Source: Myroides sp. 1354 (lineage in GTDB: Bacteria > Bacteroidota > Bacteroidia > Flavobacteriales > Flavobacteriaceae). Taken from it: a DNA stretch of 64,000 nucleotides. The position numbers and the translations under genes are program-made. This document shows positions 49,017 through 56,584 of the stretch, piece by piece. The notes beneath the pieces were generated by a model. That model was not told where the DNA came from. It made no database searches and was given only the letters and a program-made list of their open reading frames with translations. How positions within the stretch are numbered: position 1 is the first letter of the stretch; the number at the start of each line of letters is the position of its first letter. The DNA lies in contig NZ_JACAGN010000003.1 of NCBI RefSeq assembly GCF_030324495.1, forward strand, positions 1-64,000. Reading direction: 5' to 3'.

Positions 49017-50353
49017 ATCAATTGTTTTAATTTCTCTTCTATCTCCAAGCTATCCCAATGTTTTTCAATATCTTCTGTTGCCATGATTATATCCATAATC
49101 GCCGCTTGTTGATCACCAATAGCTAGCGCTTCTTGATAACTTCCTTGACTAAAAGTTACGCGATCGTATAAGGGCAACCAAAGATTGGGGTATTTTTTAG
49201 CAAACTTACTTTCTATTTTCTTGCGCAACAAGAATAAAGGGTTTGCAGTTTGTTCACTCATTTCTCTGAAATTGCGGTAGGACAATTCTGCAATTGCATC
49301 TGCATTAACCTTACGCGAATATTGATATTGGTCTAAGGCTTCTGTCCAATCGGTTGGATGTTGTAACAAGCAATCTAGTAGAACATCTACATCTTCTAAT
49401 CCAGCATTCAGTCCTTGTCCATAAAAAGGCACAACGGCATGGGCGGCATCTCCAATTAATGCAACTTTATCCTTGTATACCCAAGGAAAACACGTCGTTG
49501 TAACAAGAGAATTTACTGGATTTTCAATGTACAATTCCAATAAATCAGGCATCAATTGCAGTGCATCGGGAAAATGCGTTTTAAAAAATGAAGTAACCTC
49601 TTCTTGTGTTTTTACGCTTTCAAAAGAAATTGATCCTTTATAAGGCATAAAAAGTGTACAGGTAAAAGAACCATCCATATTAGGTAAAGCAATCAGCATA
49701 AAGTCTTTTCTTGGCCAAATGTGAAAAGAGTTTTCATCCATGGCGAAAACACCTGCTTCTTTTGCAGGAATGACAAGTTCTTTATAGGCAATCGGCAAAT
49801 ACGATTGTTGGTATTCGAATCTACTGCGTCTTTGCAAGCGACTTCTCACTTTAGAATAGGCACCATCTGCTCCAAAAATGACATCGTGTTGAATTTCCGT
49901 CCATGCTTGATGCTCATATTCACTGGTATACAACACGCCTCTTTTGACATCTACACTCCAAATTGGGGTATTGAATACAAACTGAACTCCAACTTCTTCT
50001 GCCCAATCGACTAATTTCTTATTTAATCCTCCACGAGAAACAGCCCAAATAGCTTCCCCATGAATACCATAAGGTTGATGTTCTTCTCTATTTAGGTGAT
50101 GAATGGCACGTTGATGCATTGGAATTCCAAATTGACGAACCCTCTCCTCCAATCCTACGCGTTTCAACATCTTCCATCCGCGTTCGGAAAGCGCTAGGTT
50201 AATAGAACGTCCTGAAAAATCAAGGGTGCGAATATCATCTCCTTTTTCATAAACAAAAACCTGATGTCCCTGTTGTTTTAGTGCAATGGCTAACACAGTT
50301 CCTACCAAACCACTCCCTACAATTGCAATACTTTTCCCCATATCCCCTTTCAA
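48995..50353 (-). CDS. kmo: Kynurenine 3-monooxygenase
   Basis: The 452-residue protein (start at Met1 or Met5) has the FAD-binding Rossmann motif IAIVGSGLVGTVLAIALKQQ, the KMO signature SGRSINLALSERGWKML, and the second FAD motif VALIGDAAHAVVPFYGQGLN. It hydroxylates L-kynurenine to 3-hydroxykynurenine. A ureohydrolase and kynureninase gene follow upstream on the same strand. Together they cover most of the tryptophan-to-anthranilate/quinolinate branch. A tryptophan 2,3-dioxygenase gene is not in the window. Confidence 0.92.
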   Translation of the reverse strand: MKGDMGKSIAIVGSGLVGTVLAIALKQQGHQVFVYEKGDDIRTLDFSGRSINLALSERGWKMLKRVGLEERVRQFGIPMHQRAIHHLNREEHQPYGIHGEAIWAVSRGGLNKKLVDWAEEVGVQFVFNTPIWSVDVKRGVLYTSEYEHQAWTEIQHDVIFGADGAYSKVRSRLQRRSRFEYQQSYLPIAYKELVIPAKEAGVFAMDENSFHIWPRKDFMLIALPNMDGSFTCTLFMPYKGSISFESVKTQEEVTSFFKTHFPDALQLMPDLLELYIENPVNSLVTTTCFPWVYKDKVALIGDAAHAVVPFYGQGLNAGLEDVDVLLDCLLQHPTDWTEALDQYQYSRKVNADAIAELSYRNFREMSEQTANPLFLLRKKIESKFAKKYPNLWLPLYDRVTFSQGSYQEALAIGDQQAAIMDIIMATEDIEKHWDSLEIEEKLKQLINENRGS

Positions 50354-50449
50354 TATTTGAATCTTTAATATAATTACCTAATTAATATTTGAATAGTGTT
50401 TTTCGCTCTACGTATTATCGACTACTTTTAAATCACACTCTTAACAGCA

Positions 50450-50611
50450 ATGAAAAATTTAATTTGGATTATCGTTATTCTGCTGACAGGCTGTTGGTAT
50501 ATCTGTCAATTTATCTTTTATTTTGATGGCCTGCTCGTTTATAGCATGCTCACATTGGCCATCGTTTTAACCTTAATCAACTGTTTTCTAAAAGAAAATC
50601 AAAAAAAATAA
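50450..50611 (+). CDS. Small membrane protein, Lmo0937-like (53 residues)
   Basis: The ORF codes for 53 residues: MKNLIWIIVILLTGCWYICQ, a loop with FYFDGLLVYS, then MLTLAIVLTLINCFLKEN. Two hydrophobic helices of about 18 residues with a short Asp-Gly turn fit the Lmo0937/DUF5670-type pattern of tiny membrane proteins. It sits alone on the plus strand between kmo and the ureohydrolase gene. A strong hairpin begins at its stop codon, which supports a real transcript. The family assignment is by pattern only. Confidence 0.55.
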   Translation: MKNLIWIIVILLTGCWYICQFIFYFDGLLVYSMLTLAIVLTLINCFLKENQKK

Positions 50612-50631
50612 TCCCTTTAAAAGGGATTATT
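50607..50631. terminator. Bidirectional terminator at the small ORF stop
   Basis: A 12-bp inverted repeat AATAATCCCTTT/AAAGGGATTATT with a T tract after it on the plus strand. It also lies just beyond the ureohydrolase stop on the minus strand. Confidence 0.8.
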
Positions 50632-50634
50632 TTT

Positions 50635-51717
50635 TTATTTCTCAAATGTTAATTCCTTTCCAACTGCCAGTCCTTGTGATTTTGCGAATGCTCCACACAT
50701 GTGAAATAAGAGTCTTGCTCCTACATTTCCATCCCAATCGTCTTCTCCTGGTGCTACTTCTACTAAATCCATTCCAATAATTTCTTTATTGGTTTCTGAA
50801 AGTCTAGTGATTAAGTAAGTTGCTTGCTCAAACGTTAATCCTCCTGGCACTGGTGTACCCGTGTTTGGGCAATACCAAGGTAACAAAGCATCGATATCAA
50901 AACTGATGACTACTTTTTGCGGTAAAGAAGCGATGATTTGATCGCATTTCGCTTTCCAGCTCATACCTTCAAACTCGTCTTTCTTTAAATCTACATCTGT
51001 ATGAACCAACACGCGTCCTGAAGCTTTTACTACTTCTACCTCTTGTTCACAGAAATCGCGAATTCCCACTTGAACAATTTTTTCAACTTGAGGTAATTTC
51101 AATGTATTAAACATAATGGAAGCATGAGAATACGTAAATCCTTCATAGGCATCTCTTAAATCCATATGAGCATCAAAGTGTAAAATTCCGAAAGAATCAT
51201 GGTGTTTTGCTACTGCGTTATAATATCCAAACGGCGTGCTGTGATCTCCACCTAATAAAACGACGCGTTTACCTTTGCTCATCCAATCCGCTACCCTTGC
51301 TTCTACTTCTTTATGTAAAGCATCACACACTTGGTTGATTGTATTTAAGCTGTCTTGTAAAGCAGGATGATCCGCTAGATCTTCTCCATTTTCTAAAGCT
51401 TCAATAATGGGTTGAGCTAACGTTTTATATGTTGCACTTTGCTCTTTCCAATGTGCGGGTGCTTCGTCAAAATAGATTCCCAACTTCCACAATTCAGGGT
51501 AGTTTTGGTGTAACAAATCCACTTGGTATGAAGCTTCTAAAATTGCTTCTGGTCCTTCTGATGCTCCAGCTCCATAACTCACCGTTACTTCCCAAGGCAC
51601 AGGAACTACAATTATTTCACTTTCTTCTGCTGTAAAAGGCAAACCATAGATTGTTGCATCTGCTAACCCTGGTTGAGACGGATCAAAAGTCTCTATTTTT
51701 TGTTGCTTTGTTGACAT
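50635..51717 (-). CDS. Agmatinase/arginase-family ureohydrolase in kynurenine context
   Basis: The 360-residue protein has the ureohydrolase metal ligands: LLGGDHSTPFGYY (His), HFDAHMDLRDAY (Asp, His, Asp) and ISFDIDALLPWY (Asp, Asp), so the binuclear Mn site is intact. Members hydrolyse guanidino or formimino groups (arginase, agmatinase, formimidoylglutamase). It lies between kmo and kynU, so a link to kynurenine metabolism, for example deformylation, is possible but is inference. The C-terminal part differs from classical agmatinase. Confidence 0.8.
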   Translation of the reverse strand: MSTKQQKIETFDPSQPGLADATIYGLPFTAEESEIIVVPVPWEVTVSYGAGASEGPEAILEASYQVDLLHQNYPELWKLGIYFDEAPAHWKEQSATYKTLAQPIIEALENGEDLADHPALQDSLNTINQVCDALHKEVEARVADWMSKGKRVVLLGGDHSTPFGYYNAVAKHHDSFGILHFDAHMDLRDAYEGFTYSHASIMFNTLKLPQVEKIVQVGIRDFCEQEVEVVKASGRVLVHTDVDLKKDEFEGMSWKAKCDQIIASLPQKVVISFDIDALLPWYCPNTGTPVPGGLTFEQATYLITRLSETNKEIIGMDLVEVAPGEDDWDGNVGARLLFHMCGAFAKSQGLAVGKELTFEK

Positions 51718-51741
51718 ATATTAAGCTGTTATTTTTCGCTG

Positions 51742-51749
51742 CAAATTTA
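51742..51749 (-). promoter_or_regulatory. Candidate -7 element TAAATTTG for the ureohydrolase gene
   Basis: An exact TAnnTTTG match on the minus strand, 24 bases before the ATG at 51717. Confidence 0.45.
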
Positions 51750-51778
51750 GGAATTAAATCACTGTTGTACCATCAAAA

Positions 51779-53059
51779 TTATTTTTGACTTAGAATCCCT
51801 TCTTTTAGGATTTGTCCGAAGTGATACATATCCTCAAAACTCGTGTATAAAGGTACTGGAGCCAAGCGAATCACATTGGGTTCTCTCCAATCGACAATCA
51901 CTCCTGCCTCCATCAAATAAGTAAACATGGCACGTCCTTCTCCATGTAATAAAATAGACAGTTGACTCGCGCGTTCACTTTGTTCTGCTGGGGTGATAAT
52001 TTCAAAATTCCCTCCTACTTCCGCACCAATCGTTTGGATGATAAATTCTAAATATGCCGTAATTAAATTTCTTTTCTCGATTAATTTAGGCATCCCCACC
52101 TCAGCAAATAATTCAACTGAAGCCAAATAGGGAGCCAAAGACAAAATAGGTAAATTACTAATTTGCCATCCGTGTGCGTTTTCAATAGGATCGTAATTCG
52201 GTTCCATCAAAAAGCGTCTTTCTTTGTTGTGTCCCCACCATCCACCTAAGCGAACTAAGTCTTTATTTGTATGGTGTTTTTCATGAATAAAACATCCAGA
52301 GGCATTTCCTGGTCCTGAATTCATGTATTTATAACTACACCAAGCAGCGAAATCCGCATCCCAATCGTGTAATTCTAAATTGATATTTCCAGCAGCATGC
52401 GCTAAATCCCATCCTACATATGCTCCTTGTTGATGCGCTTTTGCTGTAATGGTTTTCATATCTAGAACTTGTCCAGTATAATAATTCAAACCTCCCATTA
52501 GCACTAAAGCTAACTCATCTCCTACTTCTTCAATTTTTGCTAAAATGTCTTCTAATCTAAAGTTGTGTTCTCCTGGTCTTCTTTTTACCTCCACAATTAC
52601 ATCTTTAGGATCTAATCCATGCCATTTCACTTGAGTTTGGATTAAATATTGATCACTAGGAAATGCTTTTTCTTCACATAAAATCTTAACGCGTTTGCCT
52701 GAAGGTTTATAGAACGTAGCCATCAATAAATGTAGATTAACCGTCAACGTATTCATTACGGTTACTTCAGCTGGTTTAGCTCCTACAATTTTACTCAAAG
52801 GTGCACTAAATCTTTCGTGGTAATCCCACCAAGGTTTATCCGCATAAAAGTGTCCTTCTACTGCTAACTCCGCCCAATCTGTCATTACTTCATTTACATA
52901 TTCTACCGCACGTTTGGGTTGAAGTCCAAGTGAATTACCTGTAAAATAAATCACTTGCTTCCCCTTTACTTTAGGGAAATTAAATTCACTTCTATAGTTT
53001 GACAAGGTATCTTTAGCATCAAGACTTTGAGCAAAAGCTAACGTATTCTCAAATTTCAT
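51779..53059 (-). CDS. kynU: Kynureninase
   Basis: The 426-residue protein is a PLP enzyme of fold type I. Motifs are IYFTGNSLGLQPKRAVEYV at the N-terminus, WDLAHAAGNI, and the PLP Lys in WCSYKYMNSGPGNASG. Kynureninase cleaves kynurenine or 3-hydroxykynurenine to anthranilate or 3-hydroxyanthranilate plus alanine. It is first in the leftward group kynU-ureohydrolase-kmo, though the genes are spaced enough to have separate promoters. An NAD synthesis or tryptophan breakdown role is likely. Confidence 0.92.
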   Translation of the reverse strand: MKFENTLAFAQSLDAKDTLSNYRSEFNFPKVKGKQVIYFTGNSLGLQPKRAVEYVNEVMTDWAELAVEGHFYADKPWWDYHERFSAPLSKIVGAKPAEVTVMNTLTVNLHLLMATFYKPSGKRVKILCEEKAFPSDQYLIQTQVKWHGLDPKDVIVEVKRRPGEHNFRLEDILAKIEEVGDELALVLMGGLNYYTGQVLDMKTITAKAHQQGAYVGWDLAHAAGNINLELHDWDADFAAWCSYKYMNSGPGNASGCFIHEKHHTNKDLVRLGGWWGHNKERRFLMEPNYDPIENAHGWQISNLPILSLAPYLASVELFAEVGMPKLIEKRNLITAYLEFIIQTIGAEVGGNFEIITPAEQSERASQLSILLHGEGRAMFTYLMEAGVIVDWREPNVIRLAPVPLYTSFEDMYHFGQILKEGILSQK

Positions 53060-53124
53060 GTTTTATAATTTTGGTTTTTGTAAAAGTAGAATTTTTATCA
53101 ATATTTCTACTATTTTCTACATAT

Positions 53125-53159
53125 AAAAAATCCCTTGCTGGGATTGCAAGGGATTTTTT
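53125..53159 (-). terminator. Terminator of queA
   Basis: A 14-bp stem AAAAAATCCCTTGC/GCAAGGGATTTTTT with a 7-base loop, 26 bases beyond the queA stop on the minus strand. Confidence 0.85.
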
Positions 53160-53184
53160 GTTGATATCTTATTTCTAATTGATT

Positions 53185-54234
53185 TTATAAAATCAACATC
53201 GCATCTCCGTACGAATAGAATTTGTATCCTTCCTCAACAGCTTCTTTATAAGCTTTCATCATTAAATCATGACCACAGAACGCTGAAATCATCATTAATA
53301 AGGTAGACTTTGGCATATGGAAGTTTGTAATCATACAATCTGCAATACTAAAATCATAAGGAGGGAAAATAAATTTATTGGTCCATCCTCTATATGGATT
53401 TAAGGTTTGACTTGATGAAACCGAACTTTCTAAAGCTCTCATACAAGTTGTTCCTACAGCACAAACTCGGTGTTTCGCTTCTTTTGCTTCATTCACTACA
53501 TCACACGCTTCTTGTGACACTACGAATTCTTCAGAATCCATTTTGTGTTTAGATAAGTCTTCTACTTCAACTGGGTTAAATGTTCCTAAACCAATGTGCA
53601 GTGTGATTTCAGCGAATTTAATTCCATTGATTTCCAAGCGTTTCATCAAGTGTTTAGAAAAGTGTAATCCTGCAGTTGGTGCAGCAACAGCTCCTTCTTC
53701 TTTTGCATAAATCGTTTGGTAACGCTCAGCATCTTCTGGAACTACTTCTCTGTTGATGTATTTTGGAATTGGAGTTTCTCCTAATTCTTGCAATTTAGCT
53801 CTGAATTCTTCGTATGATCCATCATATAAAAAGCGCAACGTTCTACCTCTAGACGTTGTATTGTCAATTACCTCAGCAACTAATGAATCGTCTTCTCCAA
53901 AGTACAATTTATTTCCTATTCGAATCTTACGTGCTGGATCTACTAAAACATCCCATAGACGTTGTTCTTCATTCAATTCGCGCAATAAGAAAACTTCGAT
54001 TCTAGCACCAGTTTTTTCCTTATTCCCATAAAGACGTGCAGGAAATACTTTCGTATTGTTTAAAACCATTACATCACCTTCTCCAAAATAATCCACTACA
54101 TCTTTGAATAATTTATGTTCGATAGTTCCCGTTTTACGATCAACAACCATTAAACGAGCTTCATCTCTATTCTCAGCTGGAAACTCTGCCAATAATTCTT
54201 CTGGCAAATCAAAATTAAAGTTTGATAACTTCAT
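53185..54234 (-). CDS. queA: S-adenosylmethionine:tRNA ribosyltransferase-isomerase
   Basis: The 349-residue protein is of normal QueA length. It has [35 protein letters not shown], the [14 protein letters not shown] block and [13 protein letters not shown], which are hallmark segments. It adds the epoxycyclopentane ring of epoxyqueuosine to the tRNA wobble base. A TTG-N21-TATATTTG promoter lies upstream. It is the first gene after a gap from aroA and may not share its transcript. Confidence 0.93.
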   Translation of the reverse strand: MKLSNFNFDLPEELLAEFPAENRDEARLMVVDRKTGTIEHKLFKDVVDYFGEGDVMVLNNTKVFPARLYGNKEKTGARIEVFLLRELNEEQRLWDVLVDPARKIRIGNKLYFGEDDSLVAEVIDNTTSRGRTLRFLYDGSYEEFRAKLQELGETPIPKYINREVVPEDAERYQTIYAKEEGAVAAPTAGLHFSKHLMKRLEINGIKFAEITLHIGLGTFNPVEVEDLSKHKMDSEEFVVSQEACDVVNEAKEAKHRVCAVGTTCMRALESSVSSSQTLNPYRGWTNKFIFPPYDFSIADCMITNFHMPKSTLLMMISAFCGHDLMMKAYKEAVEEGYKFYSYGDAMLIL

Positions 54235-54287
54235 GAAAACAATTTTAATTAGTTCAATAAAAAGAAGTCAGTTCTTTTTAAGTTTTA

Positions 54288-54319
54288 CAAATATACAACC
54301 TTGAGATAGGGGTTGTCAA
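54288..54319 (-). promoter_or_regulatory. Promoter of queA (TTG-N21-TATATTTG)
   Basis: On the minus strand TTG (54319-54317), a 21-base spacer and TATATTTG (54295-54288), followed after 53 bases by the ATG at 54234. Confidence 0.6.
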
Positions 54320-54344
54320 GTTTTTAGCGGTATTTTTTTCTATA

Positions 54345-55577
54345 TCACTTGGATTCAATTAATTGAATACCAAGTTTTCTCAGATCATTCCAAAAGTTAG
54401 GATAAGACTTACTCACGACTTCTGCTTCGCGAATCAACAAGTCCATTTGCATAACCAATGGTGCAAATGCCATAGCCATGCGATGATCTTGATAGGTTTC
54501 TATCGCAGGGGGAGTTGTTGCGTTTGTTCTCACTTCAGACAAAAACAAGCTATTTCCTGTGATTAGAAGATGTCCACCTAATTTTGTCAATTCCTGTTGC
54601 AGGGCAACTAGACGATCGGTTTCTTTTATTTTCAGTGTATGTACCCCTTGAATATCACAAGCAATACCCAATCCGAAACAAGTAACCACAACTGTTTGTG
54701 CAAGATCTGGTGTAGCGTTAAAATCTGCTACAAAAATATCTTCTACCTGTTTTATTTTAGTTAATCGAATAAAATCATCTGCTTCAAATACTGTTTCCAC
54801 TCCCAATTGAGCATAAATCTCAACTAAAGCAGCATCTCCTTGTAAGCTAACTGCTTTATACTTTCCCAAACGCAGCGTTGTTCCAATTGGAGACAAAGCC
54901 ACAAGGGAATAGTAATAAGAGGCAGAAGACCAATCGGCTTCTACTGTAAAATGTGTTTGTTGAATTTGATGCAGCGCTTGCACCCTAATCCTCTGCCCCT
55001 CAAAAGAAGTCTCAACGCCTAATTCTCCAAGCATAGCTAACGTCATCTCAATATAAGGCCGAGAGGTAATTTCTCCTAATAGCTGAATCGTAAGTCCTTT
55101 TTCCAAAGCACATCCAACCAATAATAAGGCAGAAATATACTGACTGCTAATGGTAGCAGGAATCTCAATACTTCCTCCTTCCTCCAGTATTCCTTGAATG
55201 GACAACGGTGGATATCCTTCTTTTTCTAAATACGCAATTTGAGCGCCTAAATCCCGTAATGCATCAACTAAAACTGCTATGGGACGGTTGTGCATGCGTT
55301 CACTTCCTTTTACAATCACCACTTGATTTTGACACAACGCAAAATAAGCAGTCAAAAAGCGCATCGTCGTTCCTGCATGATGCACGTCTACAACACCTGT
55401 CTCTTGAGCCAAACCTTCTTGCATCGCCACCACATCATCTGAATCTGCTAAATTTTCGACCTCTAGTTGAGGGAATAGTTTTTGCAAAACCAATAATCGA
55501 TTGCTTTCGGATTTACTTCCTGAAATAACAACGGTTTGGTTGGATTGTAAGGATGATTTTTGTAGGTGAACCTGCAT
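54345..55577 (-). CDS. aroA: 3-phosphoshikimate 1-carboxyvinyltransferase (EPSP synthase)
   Basis: The 410-residue protein has VISGSKSESNRLLVLQKLFP, HHAGTTMRFLTAYFAL, GSERMHNRPIAVLVDAL and IKETDRLVALQQELTKLG, the signature of the EPSPS family. It makes EPSP from shikimate 3-phosphate and PEP in aromatic synthesis. At the position of E. coli Pro101 (GTAMRP) there is Phe (GTTMRF), near the glyphosate site; the effect is unknown. It is slightly shorter than the E. coli enzyme and is the last gene of the run from DUF3857 through dtd and the MazG-like gene. Confidence 0.92.
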   Translation of the reverse strand: MQVHLQKSSLQSNQTVVISGSKSESNRLLVLQKLFPQLEVENLADSDDVVAMQEGLAQETGVVDVHHAGTTMRFLTAYFALCQNQVVIVKGSERMHNRPIAVLVDALRDLGAQIAYLEKEGYPPLSIQGILEEGGSIEIPATISSQYISALLLVGCALEKGLTIQLLGEITSRPYIEMTLAMLGELGVETSFEGQRIRVQALHQIQQTHFTVEADWSSASYYYSLVALSPIGTTLRLGKYKAVSLQGDAALVEIYAQLGVETVFEADDFIRLTKIKQVEDIFVADFNATPDLAQTVVVTCFGLGIACDIQGVHTLKIKETDRLVALQQELTKLGGHLLITGNSLFLSEVRTNATTPPAIETYQDHRMAMAFAPLVMQMDLLIREAEVVSKSYPNFWNDLRKLGIQLIESK

Positions 55578-55589
55578 AAGTATTTCTTT

Positions 55590-55916
55590 TTATTTCAATT
55601 TTTCATTGTTGTGATGGCGATCGTGATCCCTTTTTGTTTTCAAATCCATCTTCTTGTCAAAGGCTTCTTGTAAATTAACACCTGTTTGATTCGCTAAGCA
55701 CAACACAACAAAAACAACATCAGCCAACTCTTCACCTAAATCTTTGTTTTTATCACTTTCTTTTTCTGATTGCTCTCCATAACGACGAGCAATAATTCGA
55801 GCAACTTCCCCAACTTCTTCTGTCAATTGAGCCATATTAGTTAACTCATTAAAATAGCGAACTCCATGTTCTTTAATCCAACTATCTACTGCTAATTGTG
55901 CGTCTTTAATATTCAT
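55590..55916 (-). CDS. MazG-like nucleotide pyrophosphohydrolase
   Basis: The 108-residue protein has the all-alpha NTP-PPase core: TEEVGEVARIIARRYGEQ with the metal-binding Glu residues and DLGEELADVVFVVLCLANQT. It probably hydrolyses non-standard (d)NTPs to the monophosphate. It is 12 bases ahead of aroA and 13 bases after the small membrane protein gene. An operon is likely. Confidence 0.87.
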   Translation of the reverse strand: MNIKDAQLAVDSWIKEHGVRYFNELTNMAQLTEEVGEVARIIARRYGEQSEKESDKNKDLGEELADVVFVVLCLANQTGVNLQEAFDKKMDLKTKRDHDRHHNNEKLK

Positions 55917-55928
55917 TTTAATTCTAAT

Positions 55929-56129
55929 TTACTTTTTTTTGAACAATCTGTTTTTTACCCATTTTTCATAGACAACCATCAGTACCATAAAAATCACATA
56001 GCGAATCGCAACATTCTGCATACACAGTGGATCTCCCTTTAAGGCACAAACAAAATCCGTAGCAATAAACCACGAAAATAAAATATAAATAACCGTAAAT
56101 AGGCTAAATTTAATCAGTGTACTTTTCAT
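55929..56129 (-). CDS. Small two-helix membrane protein
   Basis: The 66-residue protein has two hydrophobic helices (about 8-25 and 43-57) and a basic tail RLFKKK. It contains two Cys in DFVCALKGDPLCMQN between the helices. The first base overlaps the dtd stop codon. No known function. The same small gene often accompanies dtd in flavobacteria, to the best of my knowledge. Confidence 0.6.
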   Translation of the reverse strand: MKSTLIKFSLFTVIYILFSWFIATDFVCALKGDPLCMQNVAIRYVIFMVLMVVYEKWVKNRLFKKK

Positions 56130-56581
56130 TATTCTTTATTTTGGGAATCAATACAAATGGTTACAGGTCCATCGTTGAGCAAGGCTACTTTCATATCTGC
56201 GCCAAATTTTCCCGTTTGTACTTTTTTATTTAAATCACGCTCTACTTGAGCAACAAATGCTTCATACATCGGAATTGCAAAATCTGGTTTTGCTGCTCTG
56301 ATATATGAAGGACGGTTTCCTTTTTTCGTGGAAGCATGTAAAGTAAACTGACTTACAACCAATACATCTCCTTCTACATCGAGAACCGATTTATTCATGA
56401 CTCCTTGTTCATCCTCAAAGATGCGCAAATTCACCAATTTGCCCGAGAGCCATTCAATATCTTGTTTTGTATCTACTTCTTCTATTCCCACTAGTACCAA
56501 TAAACCTGTATCAATACGACCGATGATGGCTCCATCTACCGCAACAGAAGCTTCTGTTACGCGTTGTATAACTATTCTCAA
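56129..56581 (-). CDS. dtd: D-aminoacyl-tRNA deacylase
   Basis: The 150-residue protein has MRIVIQRVTEASVAVDG at the N-terminus, the catalytic SQFTLHAST and the GPVTICIDSQ segment (Gly-cisPro motif), so it is complete. It clears D-amino acids from tRNA. The length is normal. It lies 3 bases after the stop of the DUF3857 gene and overlaps the next gene by one base. Confidence 0.93.
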   Translation of the reverse strand: MRIVIQRVTEASVAVDGAIIGRIDTGLLVLVGIEEVDTKQDIEWLSGKLVNLRIFEDEQGVMNKSVLDVEGDVLVVSQFTLHASTKKGNRPSYIRAAKPDFAIPMYEAFVAQVERDLNKKVQTGKFGADMKVALLNDGPVTICIDSQNKE

Positions 56582-56584
56582 TTT

